A stretch of DNA of 64,000 nt from Phanerochaete sordida (lineage: Eukaryota > Basidiomycota > Agaricomycetes > Polyporales > Phanerochaetaceae). The notes beneath the pieces were generated by a model. The model ran no database searches. It worked only from the letters and a program-made list of their open reading frames with translations, and was not told the DNA's origin. The position numbers were made by a program, and so were the translations under genes. The stretch lies in contig BPQB01000001.1 in assembly GCA_019973155.2 (NCBI GenBank), positions 1,054,001 to 1,118,000 on the forward strand. Reading direction: 5' to 3'. This document shows positions 31,915-43,734 of this stretch, piece after piece (within the stretch, counting starts at the first letter, position 1; the number at the start of each line of letters is the position of its first letter).

Positions 31915-34589
31915 ATGTTAAACGCACTACGGTCCCTAGCTTCATTCCTGCCCTCTGCGCCAGCTCCGCAGGACCAGCTAAGCGACACGCATGCGGAGGA
32001 CACATCCCCGCCGTTCTCGCTCGGCGATTTCCCCATCGATGCTCCCAGGCCGCTGAAGGTCGTGGTCATAGGCGCAGGCTTCAGCGGGATCGCCGCGGGC
32101 ATCCGCTTCCTCCAGCGCGTACCGAACGTCGAATTGACTATATACGAGAAGAACGGCGGCATCGGCGGCGCGTGGTGGTCGAACCGCTATCCGTAAGTCG
32201 ACACATTCAGTCGCCGCCCTTCTCCCAACTAAAACGGTTGGTGTGTTCCAGCGGACTGGCCTGCGACATTCCGTCTCACTGTGTAGGTACTTCTGCGCGA
32301 CGGCATGAGGACAGCAGCTTAATTTGCTTTTGTCGTGTAGTATCAATACACCTTCTTCCCGAACACGCAATGGTCCGCGTTCTACGCTCCGGGTTCCGAG
32401 ATCCTGGCGTACCTCCAGACCGTCGTCTCCACCTATGATCTTGAGAAGTACATCAAGCTCGAGCACGAGATGGTCGGCGCCAAGTGGGACGAAGCAACCG
32501 GCCGGTGGCGGGTAAACATCAAGCGTCCCAGGACCAAGGCCGAAGGCGCAGAAGTCTTCGAGGATACGGCCGATCTGCTGTTTACGGGTGTAGGATCTCT
32601 CAGTCGATGGAACTGGCCTGACATCGAGGGACTGGGCAGCTTCAAAGGGTCCCTGATCCACAGCGCCAAATGGGAGGTTCCAAGTCCGGCCGACGCCACA
32701 GCAAGCTCTCCTCAAATCAGACCGAACTGGGAGGAGGATGTCAAGGACTGGGGCAACAAACGAGTTGCTGTGATTGGAGTGGTAAGATCGCATATTGCTC
32801 TATTTCGCGCGAATTTCTGATAGTTGGATAATGTCTCGTGCAGGGCTCGTCCGCCATTCAGATCGTCCCTGCCCTCCAGAAGAAGGTTGGCAGAGTGCTG
32901 AATTTTGTCCGAGGCAAAACGTGGCTGGCCTTGCCGTTCGCTGGAGGCAAGATGGCGGAACTGCTACACAGGGATCCGACTTCAGAGAACTGTGAGTCCT
33001 CACGCTCGGTTCGTAACCCTGAGCTGCATTAATATTGATTGTCTTGGCAGATGTGTTCTCCGAGGAAGAAAAGGCCTCGTTCCGCGATAACGACTACTAC
33101 AAACAGTTTCGGCACGATCTAGAGGCGGATCTGAACGTAGGCAGTCCATCTCTTGTGTTTGTTCTGTTATTCAAGGTACCTCTGCAGTCAGTGCACCAGG
33201 GGACACTCAAGGACAGCGACATGCAGAAGGGCGCTCGCGCAGCGTTCAGGGCCAACATGCTGGAGCGCCTTACCAAAAAGCCCTGGATAGCGGATCACTG
33301 TGAGTGACCTTGGATCCGAGAGCATCGGGCAAGCGATATTGAGCCTTTATTGGTCGTCAGTGATCCCGGACTTCGGTGTTGCGTGCCGACGGCTTACGCC
33401 AGGCCCAGGATATCTGGAGGCTCTGTGCGAAGACAACGTGCGCTGCGAAGATTAGGTTTCATTTACCGAGTGCTGATATCGTGGCAGGTCGACTTCGTAC
33501 CAACGGCCATTAAGCGCATCACGGAGGCCGGCATCGAGACAATCGACGGGCAGCAGTATGAAGTGGATGTCATCATTTGCGCTACTGGTGAGCAGCGCGC
33601 GTTCGCGCTCACGTATAATTCTGACTTACTCCTACCGTGCCAAAGGTTACGACACATCCTACACCTACCCTTTCCAGATGGTCGGTCGAAACGGCGTGCG
33701 CCTGGCAGACAAATGGGCACCACATCCACGTAGCTACCTATCAATTTGCGTCGACGACTTCCCGAACTGGTTTTTCTCCTTGGGACCAAACGCCGGTGTC
33801 GGCTCCGGGAGTCTGCTCGCGTTGATGGAATACCAGGTCGACTACGCTGTGCATGCGGCCAGAAAGATGCAGCGCGAAGGTCTGAAGACGATAGAGATCA
33901 AGAAGGAGGCTGTCGATGACTACGACGAGTATATCGAGGTGGGTTCCCGACTATCTCAAAGTTGTGCGCCGACTGACGCACTGCTTCTAGCATTATTTCC
34001 CCACTGTTAGTCATATTCTCTTCCCATCAGACGTTTGGCTCAGTGTATACATGCTGTAGACTGTATACAGCGAGAAATGTAGGTCGTGGTACAAGATGGG
34101 CAAGGAGGAAGGAAGGATTGTCGGGCTCTGGCCAGGTGCGTTAACTTTTCCTTGACGACCCGTGTGGGTTCTCTGAGCATAGGCTGATCGCGTACAACAG
34201 GTTCATGTCTCCATGCCCTTGTCTCACTGAAGGATCCGAGATGGGAAGATTTCAGCTATTCGCGGCGCGATGGCTCGAAGAACCGGTTACGATGGTTGGG
34301 GAACGGCATGACGCACAGCGAACAATACATGACCGGCGACAGTAAGCATGTATGCCCTCTTCTGCCCATCCGGCTGTCTGACAAGTCTGCACCTGAAGGA
34401 GCTTGGTATCTGAATGACGAGAACGTTGACATCCCGCCTGGTGAGTCTCAGGGCGACCAATTTGGGCTCAAGCCATTTCTGATCATGAGTCAGTTCCTCT
34501 GGAAGTGGAATGATTGCTTTGTGCACCGAGCTCGATGCGTACCCTGTCTTACTTTATCCCTGTACATGATCAACGCCAAAGGTGTGTAA
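31915..34589 (+). CDS. Flavin-dependent Baeyer-Villiger-type monooxygenase
   Basis: Exons 31915-32192, 32252-32282, 32341-32781, 32844-32991, 33051-33136, 33188-33299, 33361-33437, 33488-33587, 33646-33938, 33991-34005, 34060-34135, 34201-34341 and a last exon from about 34399 give about 615 residues or more. It has an FAD-binding VIGAGFSGIAAG (53-58), the Baeyer-Villiger fingerprint FKGSLIHSAKW (204-214), an NADPH-site VIGVGSSAIQ, ICATGYDTSY, and a C-terminal SEKCRSWYKMGKEEGRIVGLWPGS. One exon is only 15 nt. After ...NVDIPP a GTGAGT donor suggests one more intron; if unspliced, the stop is at 34589. Such enzymes insert oxygen into ketones or hydroxylate. The substrate is unknown and no biosynthetic cluster surrounds it. 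Confidence 0.85.
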
Positions 34590-34829
34590 TATATTGTACC
34601 ACACTGCTGTCGGGGTCCAACCCAGGAGAGCGCGACATGTCAAACCAAACGAGGTACTACACTGTCGAGTCATGCCGACACTTGCGAAATATGGAATGTC
34701 TGACTCGGAATGAGAATAACGGCTGAACACGAGGCGCCACGAGGGCTATCCATCATCGCGGACCCGAATTGGAGGGATATCATGATGCGAGCTGTACTTC
34801 ATCCGTACGTACTGCCGTCGTCAGTGAGG

Positions 34830-34836
34830 TATATAA
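34830..34836 (+). promoter_or_regulatory. TATA box of second RCC1 gene
   Basis: TATATAA lies 74 bp upstream of the ATG at 34911, in a 321-bp spacer after the monooxygenase. Confidence 0.45.
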
Positions 34837-34910
34837 TCTGCGCCTCTCGCCGCTGACCACGTCCCCATCTCAGCTCCCCTGCCTCGCTCGAAATACTTTG
34901 TATCTCCAAC

Positions 34911-36663
34911 ATGCCCGCTGCGAAGGTGTCTACCGCGACGGCTGCGGATGCAGGCTCAGATGATGAGCCTGTCGCCGCTCCCGCAGTGCGACGCTCCACT
35001 CGCGTGGCGTCCAAGCCGACTGTGGCGAAGGCAGTTGCGGAGCCCACGAAGCCGGCAGCACGCAGCAAGAAGGCCAAGAACGTCTCCAGCGAAATGGAGG
35101 AGCTCGAGGACAAGATGCGCTCCGCGAAGATTGGCAGTGGCAAGGGCAAGGACACCGGGCTCAAGCCGGAGCCCAAGCCCAAGCCGCCCAAAGAGCTCAA
35201 GGAGCCCAAGGAGCCGTACTTCAATCCTCTTCCGGCCGTCGAGCCGCCTCTGCGCCCCACGCCTCTGCTCTTCACCTGGGGGTGTGGCAACTCGGGCCAG
35301 TTTGGCGCGGGCATCGAGCAGCTCGGTGAGCAGACCAAGCCGCAGAGGAACAAGCTCGTGGAGTCCATGGTGGCGCAAGGCAAGTTTGGCGAAGAGGGCG
35401 CCGGCCTTGAGGCCATCGCAGCAGGTGGCATGTCGAGCCTCTTCATCGACGAGCAAGGAACGGTACGCAATATCCTCCATCTACTCCGTCGTGCGTCGTG
35501 TTGAGCATCTTACAGGTATGGTCTTGCGGCGCAAACGACAATGCGGCCCTGGGACGTGAGACCGAGGGGGTGCCGGACCCACAGGACAAGAACAAAGTCC
35601 TCGACGAGGATTATTTGTGCTCTACCCCGTTCCCTATCCAGAGCCTTGTGGACGAGGGTTTCCGAGTTGGACGTGTCGCAGCTGGAGACAGTATAGCTGC
35701 CGCCATCAGCACGAAGGGTGAGCTGCGGGTGTGGGGAACGTTCCGCGTAGGGAATTTGTTTGCAGTATCTTGACCGCAGCGAGCTGACGATACCAACAGG
35801 CAATGGAGGGCCTCCTCGGCTTTTCCGGCACCCAAAAGCACCAATACCAGCCGATCCCGGTGGTAAACCTCATGTCGAAGCCGGGCGACGCGGAGCGGTT
35901 CGTCGACGTCGTGGCGGGCAACGACCACGTCGTCGTGCTCACGACGCACGGCAACATCTACACGTGGGGCACGGGCGAGCGCGGGCAACTCGGACGTAAG
36001 GTGCTCGAGCGCCACAAGCTGAAGGCGACGACGCCAGAGCGCATCGTCATTGGCACGCGCACGAACAAGGCGATCTATGTCGGAGCGGGCAGCTACGCGT
36101 CCTTCGCCGTCGACGCCGTGGGCACCGTTTGGGGCTGGGGCGCGAACAGTACTGGCCAGGCCGGCACCGGCTTCCGCACGGGCGACGACCGCGAGGTGCA
36201 CACGCCCAAGAAGGTCGTGGGCCTCAGCATGGCGGAGCTCGGGGACGACGACGAGGCTGTCTGCCAGATCGCCGGCGGCGACGACCACACGCTGTTCCTG
36301 ACGAGTTACGGCCGCGTCTTCGCGTGTGGGCTGTCTATTGGTGGGCAGCTTGGTCTCGCGGACGACGACGAAGCGTTCCATGAGAGGACCTTCCCAGACT
36401 TCTTGGATACACCTGCGCTCGTCACGTTCCCCGACGAGGACGACCCGGTTGTCCAGATCAGCGCTGGACCCAGGACCAGCATGGCCATCACTTCAAAAGG
36501 GGCACTCTACATGTGGGGCGAGGGCTCTCAGAGCGAGCTGGGCGCTGGTGACGAAGAGATGCTGAAGACCCCCAAAGCGATTGTGAGGAAGGACGGCGGC
36601 TACACGGCTGTCATGGGCGCATGCGGCGGACAGCATGCCCTTGCTCTGCTTCAGAAGAAGTAG
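34911..36663 (+). CDS. RCC1-family protein B (Ran guanine-exchange factor type)
   Basis: Exons 34911-35462, 35516-35746 and 35800-36663 give 548 residues. The layout matches copy A: charged tail (here RSKKAKN and long Lys/Pro/Glu runs, without the KRRR cluster) and seven RCC1 blades (FTWGCGNSGQFG, VWSCGANDNAALG, LRVWGTFRAMEG, YTWGTGERGQLGRKV, VWGWGANSTGQAG, FACGLSIGGQLG, YMWGEGSQSELG). Exon 2 is 231 nt in both copies and both introns fall at the same codons, so the genes are duplicates; by eye about two thirds of the propeller is identical. This copy keeps the Asp of the GNDH loop (residue 303, codon 35923-35925). It is the better candidate for the active Ran exchange factor. Confidence 0.93.
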
Positions 36664-36752
36664 AGCTCGAATGATTTAACTCTGAACGGAAGATTCACAA
36701 TTGTAAATAGCATATATGGTTACACTCTTTCGTACATCGCTCTATTGCCCTA

Positions 36753-39118
36753 TTACTCCTTGTTGGTCCAGATGTCGTGCACCTCCCTCTGGAAGGGCTC
36801 TAGGGTGAACTCTACCGCAGAGCACGGGTATGAAATCTCGAACTTCTCGAGCACGCTGGGGTGGAGAATACCGAGAACGCCGATCTCCTCGTCATCTGGA
36901 TGCGTGAAGGCCTCCTTGATGGCGCCAAGCGCAGAGCGGTCGTGCTGGCGCGGACGACGGTAGTAGATGGTCGCGGCGCGTCCAGGGAAGAAAGTAGGAT
37001 CTACGGGTTCTCATGAGCAAGCGTGGTCGTGCGGCAGGCTGGTTAGACGTTACCTTCGCGCTCCTTGATGTAGTAGCCCGTCAGTGCCTTCTTGTCCGAG
37101 CTCGCGATGCGCGGTACGTCGAGCATCTGCATCGCACGGTCGAGCATGCCGTGCACGACCTCGAAGCCGGCGGTTTTGTTGCACCACACGGCCGCAGCGT
37201 GCCGGACATTCCGGGCTTGGCGCTCACGCTTGACATCCTTGAAGACAACGTCGGTGGACTCGAAGACGCGGATGGGCAGCGCGTGCGAGCGGTTCTCCCT
37301 GATCGTCTTCAGGAGACCCTGGAGAAGCGACGTGCGCACGACCTGGAACTCGAGCGTCTTCGGGTTCGCGATGCGGACGGCGATGTCGCCCGTGTCCTTG
37401 CGGTTAAGCCACTCGAAGTTCTCCTCATGCGAGCACTGTCAACGGGCACTTTAGCTCGGGCCACAGGTTTTCCTCGAGAAGGAACCTACGAGAATGAGAG
37501 GCAACACCTCGACGAAGCCCGCCATCGCCCACTCATTGCGTACGATGTCACTGAGCTTGCTCAGCTCGAGCGGCTGAGCGACCGTGCTCGTGGGCGGGAA
37601 GGTGTCCGGGAGGTTGTTGAAGCCGTACGCAATAGCGGCATCCTCCATCAGGTCGCATTCGTGCATGATGTCCGGGCGCGTCGGGGGCACCTGCACGGCT
37701 ACCGTGTCGGGGTCCGATGTGTCTTGCACAGCAGACAGCGTCATGCGCTCGAGAAGGTTCACGAGCTCCGACGAGTTCACGGAGAGGCCCGTGCATGAGT
37801 TGACGTATGATGCGTGTGCAGTCATCGGACGGTAGGAGAGGTCGGGGTAAATGCGCTCGGTGCCATCTGGGTAGATGACCTTGCAAGGCTCGATGCTAGA
37901 AAGGCAGCCTTTGAGTGAATTTATCTGAGGACCACTTTGCTAGACGCACGTGTAAGGCTCCTCGCAATACTCCGAGAACATGGTAGCAATGATGTTGAGG
38001 ACGATGTTCAGCTTCGTCTCGTCGGTACCAGTGATATCGATGAAGACGTTGCGGGTGTTGAGCGTAATCTTACTGTGCTCGCCGTTGATAATGGGCGGCA
38101 TCGATGCGACGGTGCGGTTCGAGTCGTAGATGATGGGATACACTGGAGAGTCCTTGATGATGTGGAGGTATCTTGCAAGGTGCTTCTCCGACTGCAGACC
38201 AGGGATATAAGAATCGCAACCAATTATCAGCAGACGACTGCCTAACCTCGTAGACGGTCATGAGCTCCTCCGCAGTGTATGCCTTGTTCTTCGACAGGGG
38301 AACGAACTGAATGTCCTTCGGCGGCCGTGCCTCGTAGGTGAAGGGCGGCTTCAGGGTGTCGAGGTCGTGGGTGCCGATGGCGACGAATTGGCGACGCCTG
38401 CAGATGTTCTGGTGCAGCTTGTCTTGCAGATCGATGAAAGACTCGTATGAACGTTCCGTGAACTTGACATTGCGCAGGATCGCGCAGCCGAAGAACGGCC
38501 TTATTTGTTTCGTCTGCAGCGACACCCTGAGCTTCGCACGCGGACGGTGATGGAAGAGCACGCACCTCGGGCGTGATGGTAGCAGTGACGAGTGCACTCT
38601 CCCCTCCAGACGGGTAGACGAGCTTGTACGCTGGTGGGCGGTCCTTGCCCAGGAAGACGCGGAGTGCACGCGCGATGCCTTCAATGCACAACAGGTCGTA
38701 CCTAGATCGAGGGTCATGACGCTGCCTTCTGTAGGCAGAGTGTACTAACCGACCTGTTAGCAGGAATCTCGATTTTAAGTTGCTGAACGATGCTTGGTTA
38801 GGGGATGCAGCTGTACAGAGACGATGGTACTCACCGGGCGTCCCGCGGGTAAGCCCTGCTTCCTCAAAGCCTCTACTTCCTCAGTGGTCTGATATTAATG
38901 TACCGAGGTAAATAACTGTGCGTTGGTACTCAAAAAGCGGCACGCACGTCCTCATCAAGCTCGAGACCGAACTCGAAGAGCAGGCGGTCGAACTCATCGG
39001 GAGCTGCGAAAAGCAATCTTCGTGAGTTCACGCGTCTTGCTCGTCGGTGTATGCACGCACCATACTTGTGACCAAGGCGCTCCCAGAGATCCTCCTTGTC
39101 TACAGCGACGGTCGGCAT
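36753..39118 (-). CDS. FRS1: Cytosolic phenylalanyl-tRNA synthetase, beta subunit
   Basis: Ten exons (39061-39118, 38948-39003, 38835-38888, 38754-38782, 38566-38701, 38247-38513, 37950-38191, 37490-37895, 37054-37435, 36753-37000) give 625 residues. It starts [16 protein letters not shown]. The following [52 protein letters not shown]3/4 editing-domain ([17 protein letters not shown]) and B5 ([18 protein letters not shown]) segments match the eukaryotic/archaeal beta chain. The end [26 protein letters not shown] is typical. The beta chain pairs with alpha (encoded 2 kb away, 41037-43101) as an alpha2-beta2 enzyme charging tRNA-Phe; its B3/4 domain edits mischarged tyrosine. Confidence 0.95.
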
Positions 39119-39316
39119 GTCTGCGGTCTAGCGAGCAGGGGAGGGAACAGGGCAAGCCGGGCAAGATGACGGGTCTGCACAAGACTCGCTGCACTCTGAT
39201 CTCGAAATTGGGCGCTTAGGCCGAGTCAAGGATCGCGATAGGCGGCGCTCCGCAAAAGGCAACTCTCCAAGAACGTGTGTTTTCGTGAGCAGCAGCAGCC
39301 GTAATAGAAATTCCAT

Positions 39317-40858
39317 TTATTCCGATGAAAACGACTCGTTGTCGTCTCCTATACTGCCACTCATGTCCGTCGTGAAGTCTAAGTCCTCGCTCCCAAACTC
39401 GAAGCTCGTCGCGTCCTCGTCTCCGTACTCGCTCTCGATGCCCTCCATCTGCACCCGCTCCGCGGTGCTCACCGCTTCCCCGCACCGCAAGCATTCCCAT
39501 CGCGTGCTTCCGGGCCCAGCTCCCGACGCCTCGTCTGCAGTGCGCATAAGACGACCTGTGATGCAGACGTAGCAGTACGTATGGCCGCAGTCGGTGATAT
39601 ACGGCGTGTGAATGGGGAACGGCGGAGGCTCTTCGTCGGATCCTTCTGTGGAGTCTGGCGGCGGCCCCGAGCTCTGAACGTAGCCTGGCGTTGCCAAAGA
39701 TGACAGCGCTGCTGCGGGGTCTGAGAGGTTTGTTGTGCTGTCCTGATAGCAGATTGCACACTGGTCCAATGGAAGTGACCAGTATTTGCCGCGCTTTACG
39801 CCCGAGCGTGACTTGTCTTCGGCACCTGTAGTCATACCGCAAGCGGAGCGTATCGGCTGAGGTATGACAGACGCGACAGAGACTTGAGACAGTTGCGCCA
39901 GTCTCCGGCCGATAGCCCGTGTGTTGATGAGAGGTAGCAGGAACAGCAGGAATTCCTAGATACGAGTTAGCTTGCGGTATACAATATATGCCTGCAGTGC
40001 GCACCGTGAAGGCATGCCAGACCATCTGGCGGTTCATGAACTCGTATGACACATCTCGTGAGGTGATCCTTTGTGTCGAGACAAGGCGCATCCTGAGGAG
40101 TCTATCTGCAAGTGTCCGATACCTAGGTACATGTGAGCAATAGAGTCGATGCCATTTCGTGGGCCAATACCTTCCATTCCATAGGAAAGCTACGAAGTTG
40201 AGTAGAGTGAATGTAGAGTGCAGGGACTCGAGCCGAGTGAGAAGCTCCCATGCCTTTCTTCTCTTGTCGGAAGAGGGAGCGTCAGGCCAGGCCTGTGATA
40301 ATGCGTGCGCTCTTATGCGATTGTGTATGTAAGGCACCAACATGGTGATTGCGCCGTGGAGAAGGAGTAGTCGGCGGGGCAGCCTGAATGCTAGCGTGCG
40401 CTCGAGCCTGCTCCTCTAGCCAACGACAGGCTGCTCACATGGTAGTCCGTTCGATTGGGGCACAATCGCATAGCGTAGCCCTTGCAGTTTCGCGCCGTAC
40501 GACGCGCCGGTATCCCAAAGGGAGAACTTGAACAGCGTGAGCTGGATGCACAGTGCTAATTCAGGCTCGAAGCGGCCTTTGAAGGCAGACTACGCGAGAA
40601 GGATTGTTTAGGTTCGCTTCTCAGTGAAGACTTGCACCAACGCACGTTGAGAAGAGCAAGTGCTTTCGCCAACGGGTCCTGCAAGACCTGCACAAGCTCT
40701 TGGTCTAGCAGCTCCGCGTCGAGTTTCCCGACGCGCGTGACACGCGGCACTGGAGACGACTCATCGTGCAGGGCCTCCCGGATCGAAGAGAGCCTTGCCT
40801 GGGACTGGTCCCATATGCGCTGCCAGGCTGCGTAGCTGGCGGAGGAGGAGGCGGCCAT
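39317..40858 (-). CDS. PEX2: Peroxin Pex2 (peroxisomal RING E3)
   Basis: Exons 40646-40858, 40439-40589, 40171-40390, 40005-40122 and 39317-39955 give 446 residues. The N-terminal Pex2/Pex12 domain reads VGKLDAELLDQELVQVL, FEPELALCIQLTLFKFSLWD, KAWELLTRLESLHSTF, VSYEFMNRQMVWHAFTEFLLFLLPL. The RING begins at Cys300 (QCAIC), has a long loop, then ITDCGHTYCYVC and WECLRCG. The tail after the RING is acidic. Pex2, Pex10 and Pex12 form the peroxisomal-membrane ubiquitin ligase that recycles the Pex5 import receptor. The shortest intron, 48 nt (40391-40438), is supported by restoring SFRLPRRLLLLHG in phase. The gene is divergent from PheRS alpha with 178 bp between starts. Confidence 0.93.
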
Positions 40859-41036
40859 GGGATTACGGACGGAAGGGAGTGAAGCGGGGGCGCCTGCGCG
40901 CCTGCCGCACTTACCGTCGGGTGATGGCGGCAATCTGAGATCCTCTGAGATCTGCATCTACTTGACTCAAGTCCTGCAAGTGACACAGACTTGCTTCCAC
41001 CGCTGCGCTCGTTATACCCTCCACGCCGCCACCGCC

Positions 41037-43101
41037 ATGGCCGAAGCGATCCAAAAGCTCATCCTCGAGACCCTCGACCGCCACGGCACCATCAAGGACA
41101 CCCGGACTCTCGTCCTGCCCGGCCAGAACGATCCTGCTGCTACTCACGATGCGCAGATTATAATCCTCGGTGCTCTTAACTCCCTCTCGAGCCGAGAGGT
41201 GAGGCCGTTCGAATTCTGTAGTCTAGCGCGTATGTTAACACGTCTGCAGATGATCACGTACGAGACGCACGAGACCACATCGCACGTCCTTACGCCCGAA
41301 GGTGCCTCAATAGCTCTCAACGGATCTCACGAAGCGCGGGTATGGGCCGCTGTACCAGCCAAGGGAGAAGGCAGCCCGATGACCCCGAAGGAGCTGGAAG
41401 CGAAGATTGGCGGCGACATTGCGAAGATCGGCCAGGGACGCGCTTTCAAGAATAAGTGGATAAGCAAGGAGGGCGCTGGTCTCGTCAAGCTTGTGAGTGC
41501 GCATGCGTGTGCCTGCTATTCGTCGCATTGACTGGGGCGTGCGCAGGCTTCCGAGATAGACGATGTCACGCAGAAGGAAATGCGTGAAGTCGATTCGACC
41601 GGAACTTTGGCAGGCGGAGAGAAGGCCCTTGCAGAGCTCAGAAAACGCAAACTCATCATGCAGAAGTGCGCTTGCAATCCCTCACATATATTTGTTTTAT
41701 CCTCACTCTCTGCCTACAGGAAGGGTCAATGGTTCGTCGTGCACAAGGGACCTAACTTCAGCACCTCCACCGCGAAGCCTGAGACGGATCTCACCGTGGA
41801 CATGCTCACGTCGTGAGTACCGCGTTCGCATATCTCCCGCCTGTTCTAATTGAAATGTGAAGGGGCGCGTGGAAGACATCTACCTTCAAGAAGTACAACT
41901 TCGAGGCAGAGGGTATCCCGACAAACGGAGGCGCTCTCCACCCACTGCTGAAAGTCCGCGAAGAGATCCGGAATATCTTCTTGGAGATGGGGTATGATTC
42001 TTACGCCATGACCTTGCCATGTATCATGCTTACGCTCCATGACAGTTTCGCTGAAATGCCAACATCGAACTTCGTCGAGTCCGCCTTCTGGTGCTTCGAC
42101 GCGCTCTTCGTTCCCCAGCAGCACCCGGCGCGCGAGGTCCAAGATACCTTCTATCTTTCAGGTCGGTGTAGACCCCGTGGTCTCCCGTGCCATTAGTGCT
42201 GACCGCTACACAGACCCTGCCAAGTCGCTCCCACCACCTGCAGACTTCTACGCGAAGGTGTCCAAGGTACATGAGCACGGCGGGTTCGGCTCGACGGGCT
42301 ACCGCGCGCCGTGGTCAGACGAGGAGACGCGCAAGCTGCTGCTGCGCACGCACACGACCGCGTCGTCCGCCGCGATGCTCTACAAGCTTGCCGCGCGGTG
42401 TCGCGGCGAGGAGGACCCCGAGGCGGACGCGCTCGCGGCGCACTCCGGCACGACGCGCAAGGGCAAGTCCGCCGACCAGGGCGACGGGTTCCGCCCTGCG
42501 AAGCTCTTCAGCATTGACCGCGTGTTCCGCAACGAGACCATGGACGCGACCCATTTGGCGGAGTTCCACCAGGTCGAGGGTGTCGTGGCCGACAGGGACT
42601 TGACTCTCGCAGACCTCATTGGTATGTACTCGACTTCAGGCTGTCACGGCGTTGCTGAGCATCTTCGCCTCTACCAGGCTTCATGCGCGTCTTCTTCAAG
42701 AAGATGGGTATCGAGAATATTCGCTTCAAGCCTGCGTACAACCCGTACACGGAGGTATGAACGTATAGCTATCGTGGTTGGATGTCGCTTATGCGCTGCC
42801 ACAGCCATCACTAGAGATCTTCGCCTTCCACCCCCAACTCAAGAAGTGGGTCGAGGTTGGTAACAGCGGTATGTTCCGCCCAGAAATGTTGGAGCCTATG
42901 GGCTTCCCTAAGGATGTTCACGTCCACGGCTGGGGCATTGGCCTCGAACGGCCAACGATGATTCGGTGAGTTGACAAAGCCCACGCCTCAGAATCTGTCA
43001 CTGACCTCGCTTTCAGGTACGGCATTACCAACATTCGTTCCTTGGTCGGACACAAGGTATCTATCGACAGTGTAGAAAAGTCGCCGGCAGTCAGATTCTA
43101 G
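41037..43101 (+). CDS. FRS2: Cytosolic phenylalanyl-tRNA synthetase, alpha subunit
   Basis: Ten exons (41037-41198, 41250-41492, 41547-41665, 41720-41812, 41863-41991, 42046-42161, 42214-42621, 42678-42754, 42805-42965, 43017-43101) give 530 residues. The N-terminal winged-helix region ([14 protein letters not shown]) precedes the class II catalytic core: [35 protein letters not shown] with motif 2-like [21 protein letters not shown], then [21 protein letters not shown] and motif 3 [16 protein letters not shown]. It ligates phenylalanine to tRNA-Phe together with the beta chain. A TATA-like GTTATACC lies just upstream. The alpha and beta genes are on opposite strands of one small cluster. Confidence 0.95.
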
Positions 43102-43734
43102 AGATTTATCAAGAAGCTATGTATATTAGAAAGGTGGGCATCTACGGCGGGTTTACAACACAGCGAAGTCTTACGAACACGAGCAGAATACTTTTGTCAT
43201 ATGGCGAACTAAGGTCAAATGACGACGCGTCTATCTATCTCGGTCATCGGTGTGTAAGTCTGCTCTCCAGTGCGGGGAACAAGACACCTTCGCATGGGCA
43301 AGTCAACCTGTCCGATGAAATTTGCACGAAGATTTCACGGGAAGCAGCTACTTTCCCACCTAGGCTCAGGTATAGCTGGGGCTCGCACTGCTTTTCTAAG
43401 CTTTGACAGGCCTTTCTAGGCACCGCCATACCTATAGCATCTCAGGTTACGCCAGGCGGCGACCCCGCTCTATACAAGAGGTTCTGCACGCCACCATCGA
43501 GTCGTGCGAGCATATGCCGGCGCACCGCTGCAGACAATCTTAGGCCGAAGCACACTTCATCGAAGCCGTCGGACTTGCACTTCGCCTGCTTCCTGTCGCG
43601 CGCCGTGTGACGGAGCATGCGAGATAACGATTTGTGCAGGCCGCCCAGCACACGGGTCCGCCCGCGCTGCAGTATAAGGCCTGCGCCCCGTGGCTCGCGC
43701 TCCCGCACGGCGCACGCACGCGCAAGCCGCCGCT
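43102..43734. other. Intergenic region, nothing recognised
   Basis: About 630 bp containing the 3' UTR of the PheRS alpha gene and the promoter of the transporter. No coding frame, tRNA or repeat could be supported. Confidence 0.45.
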
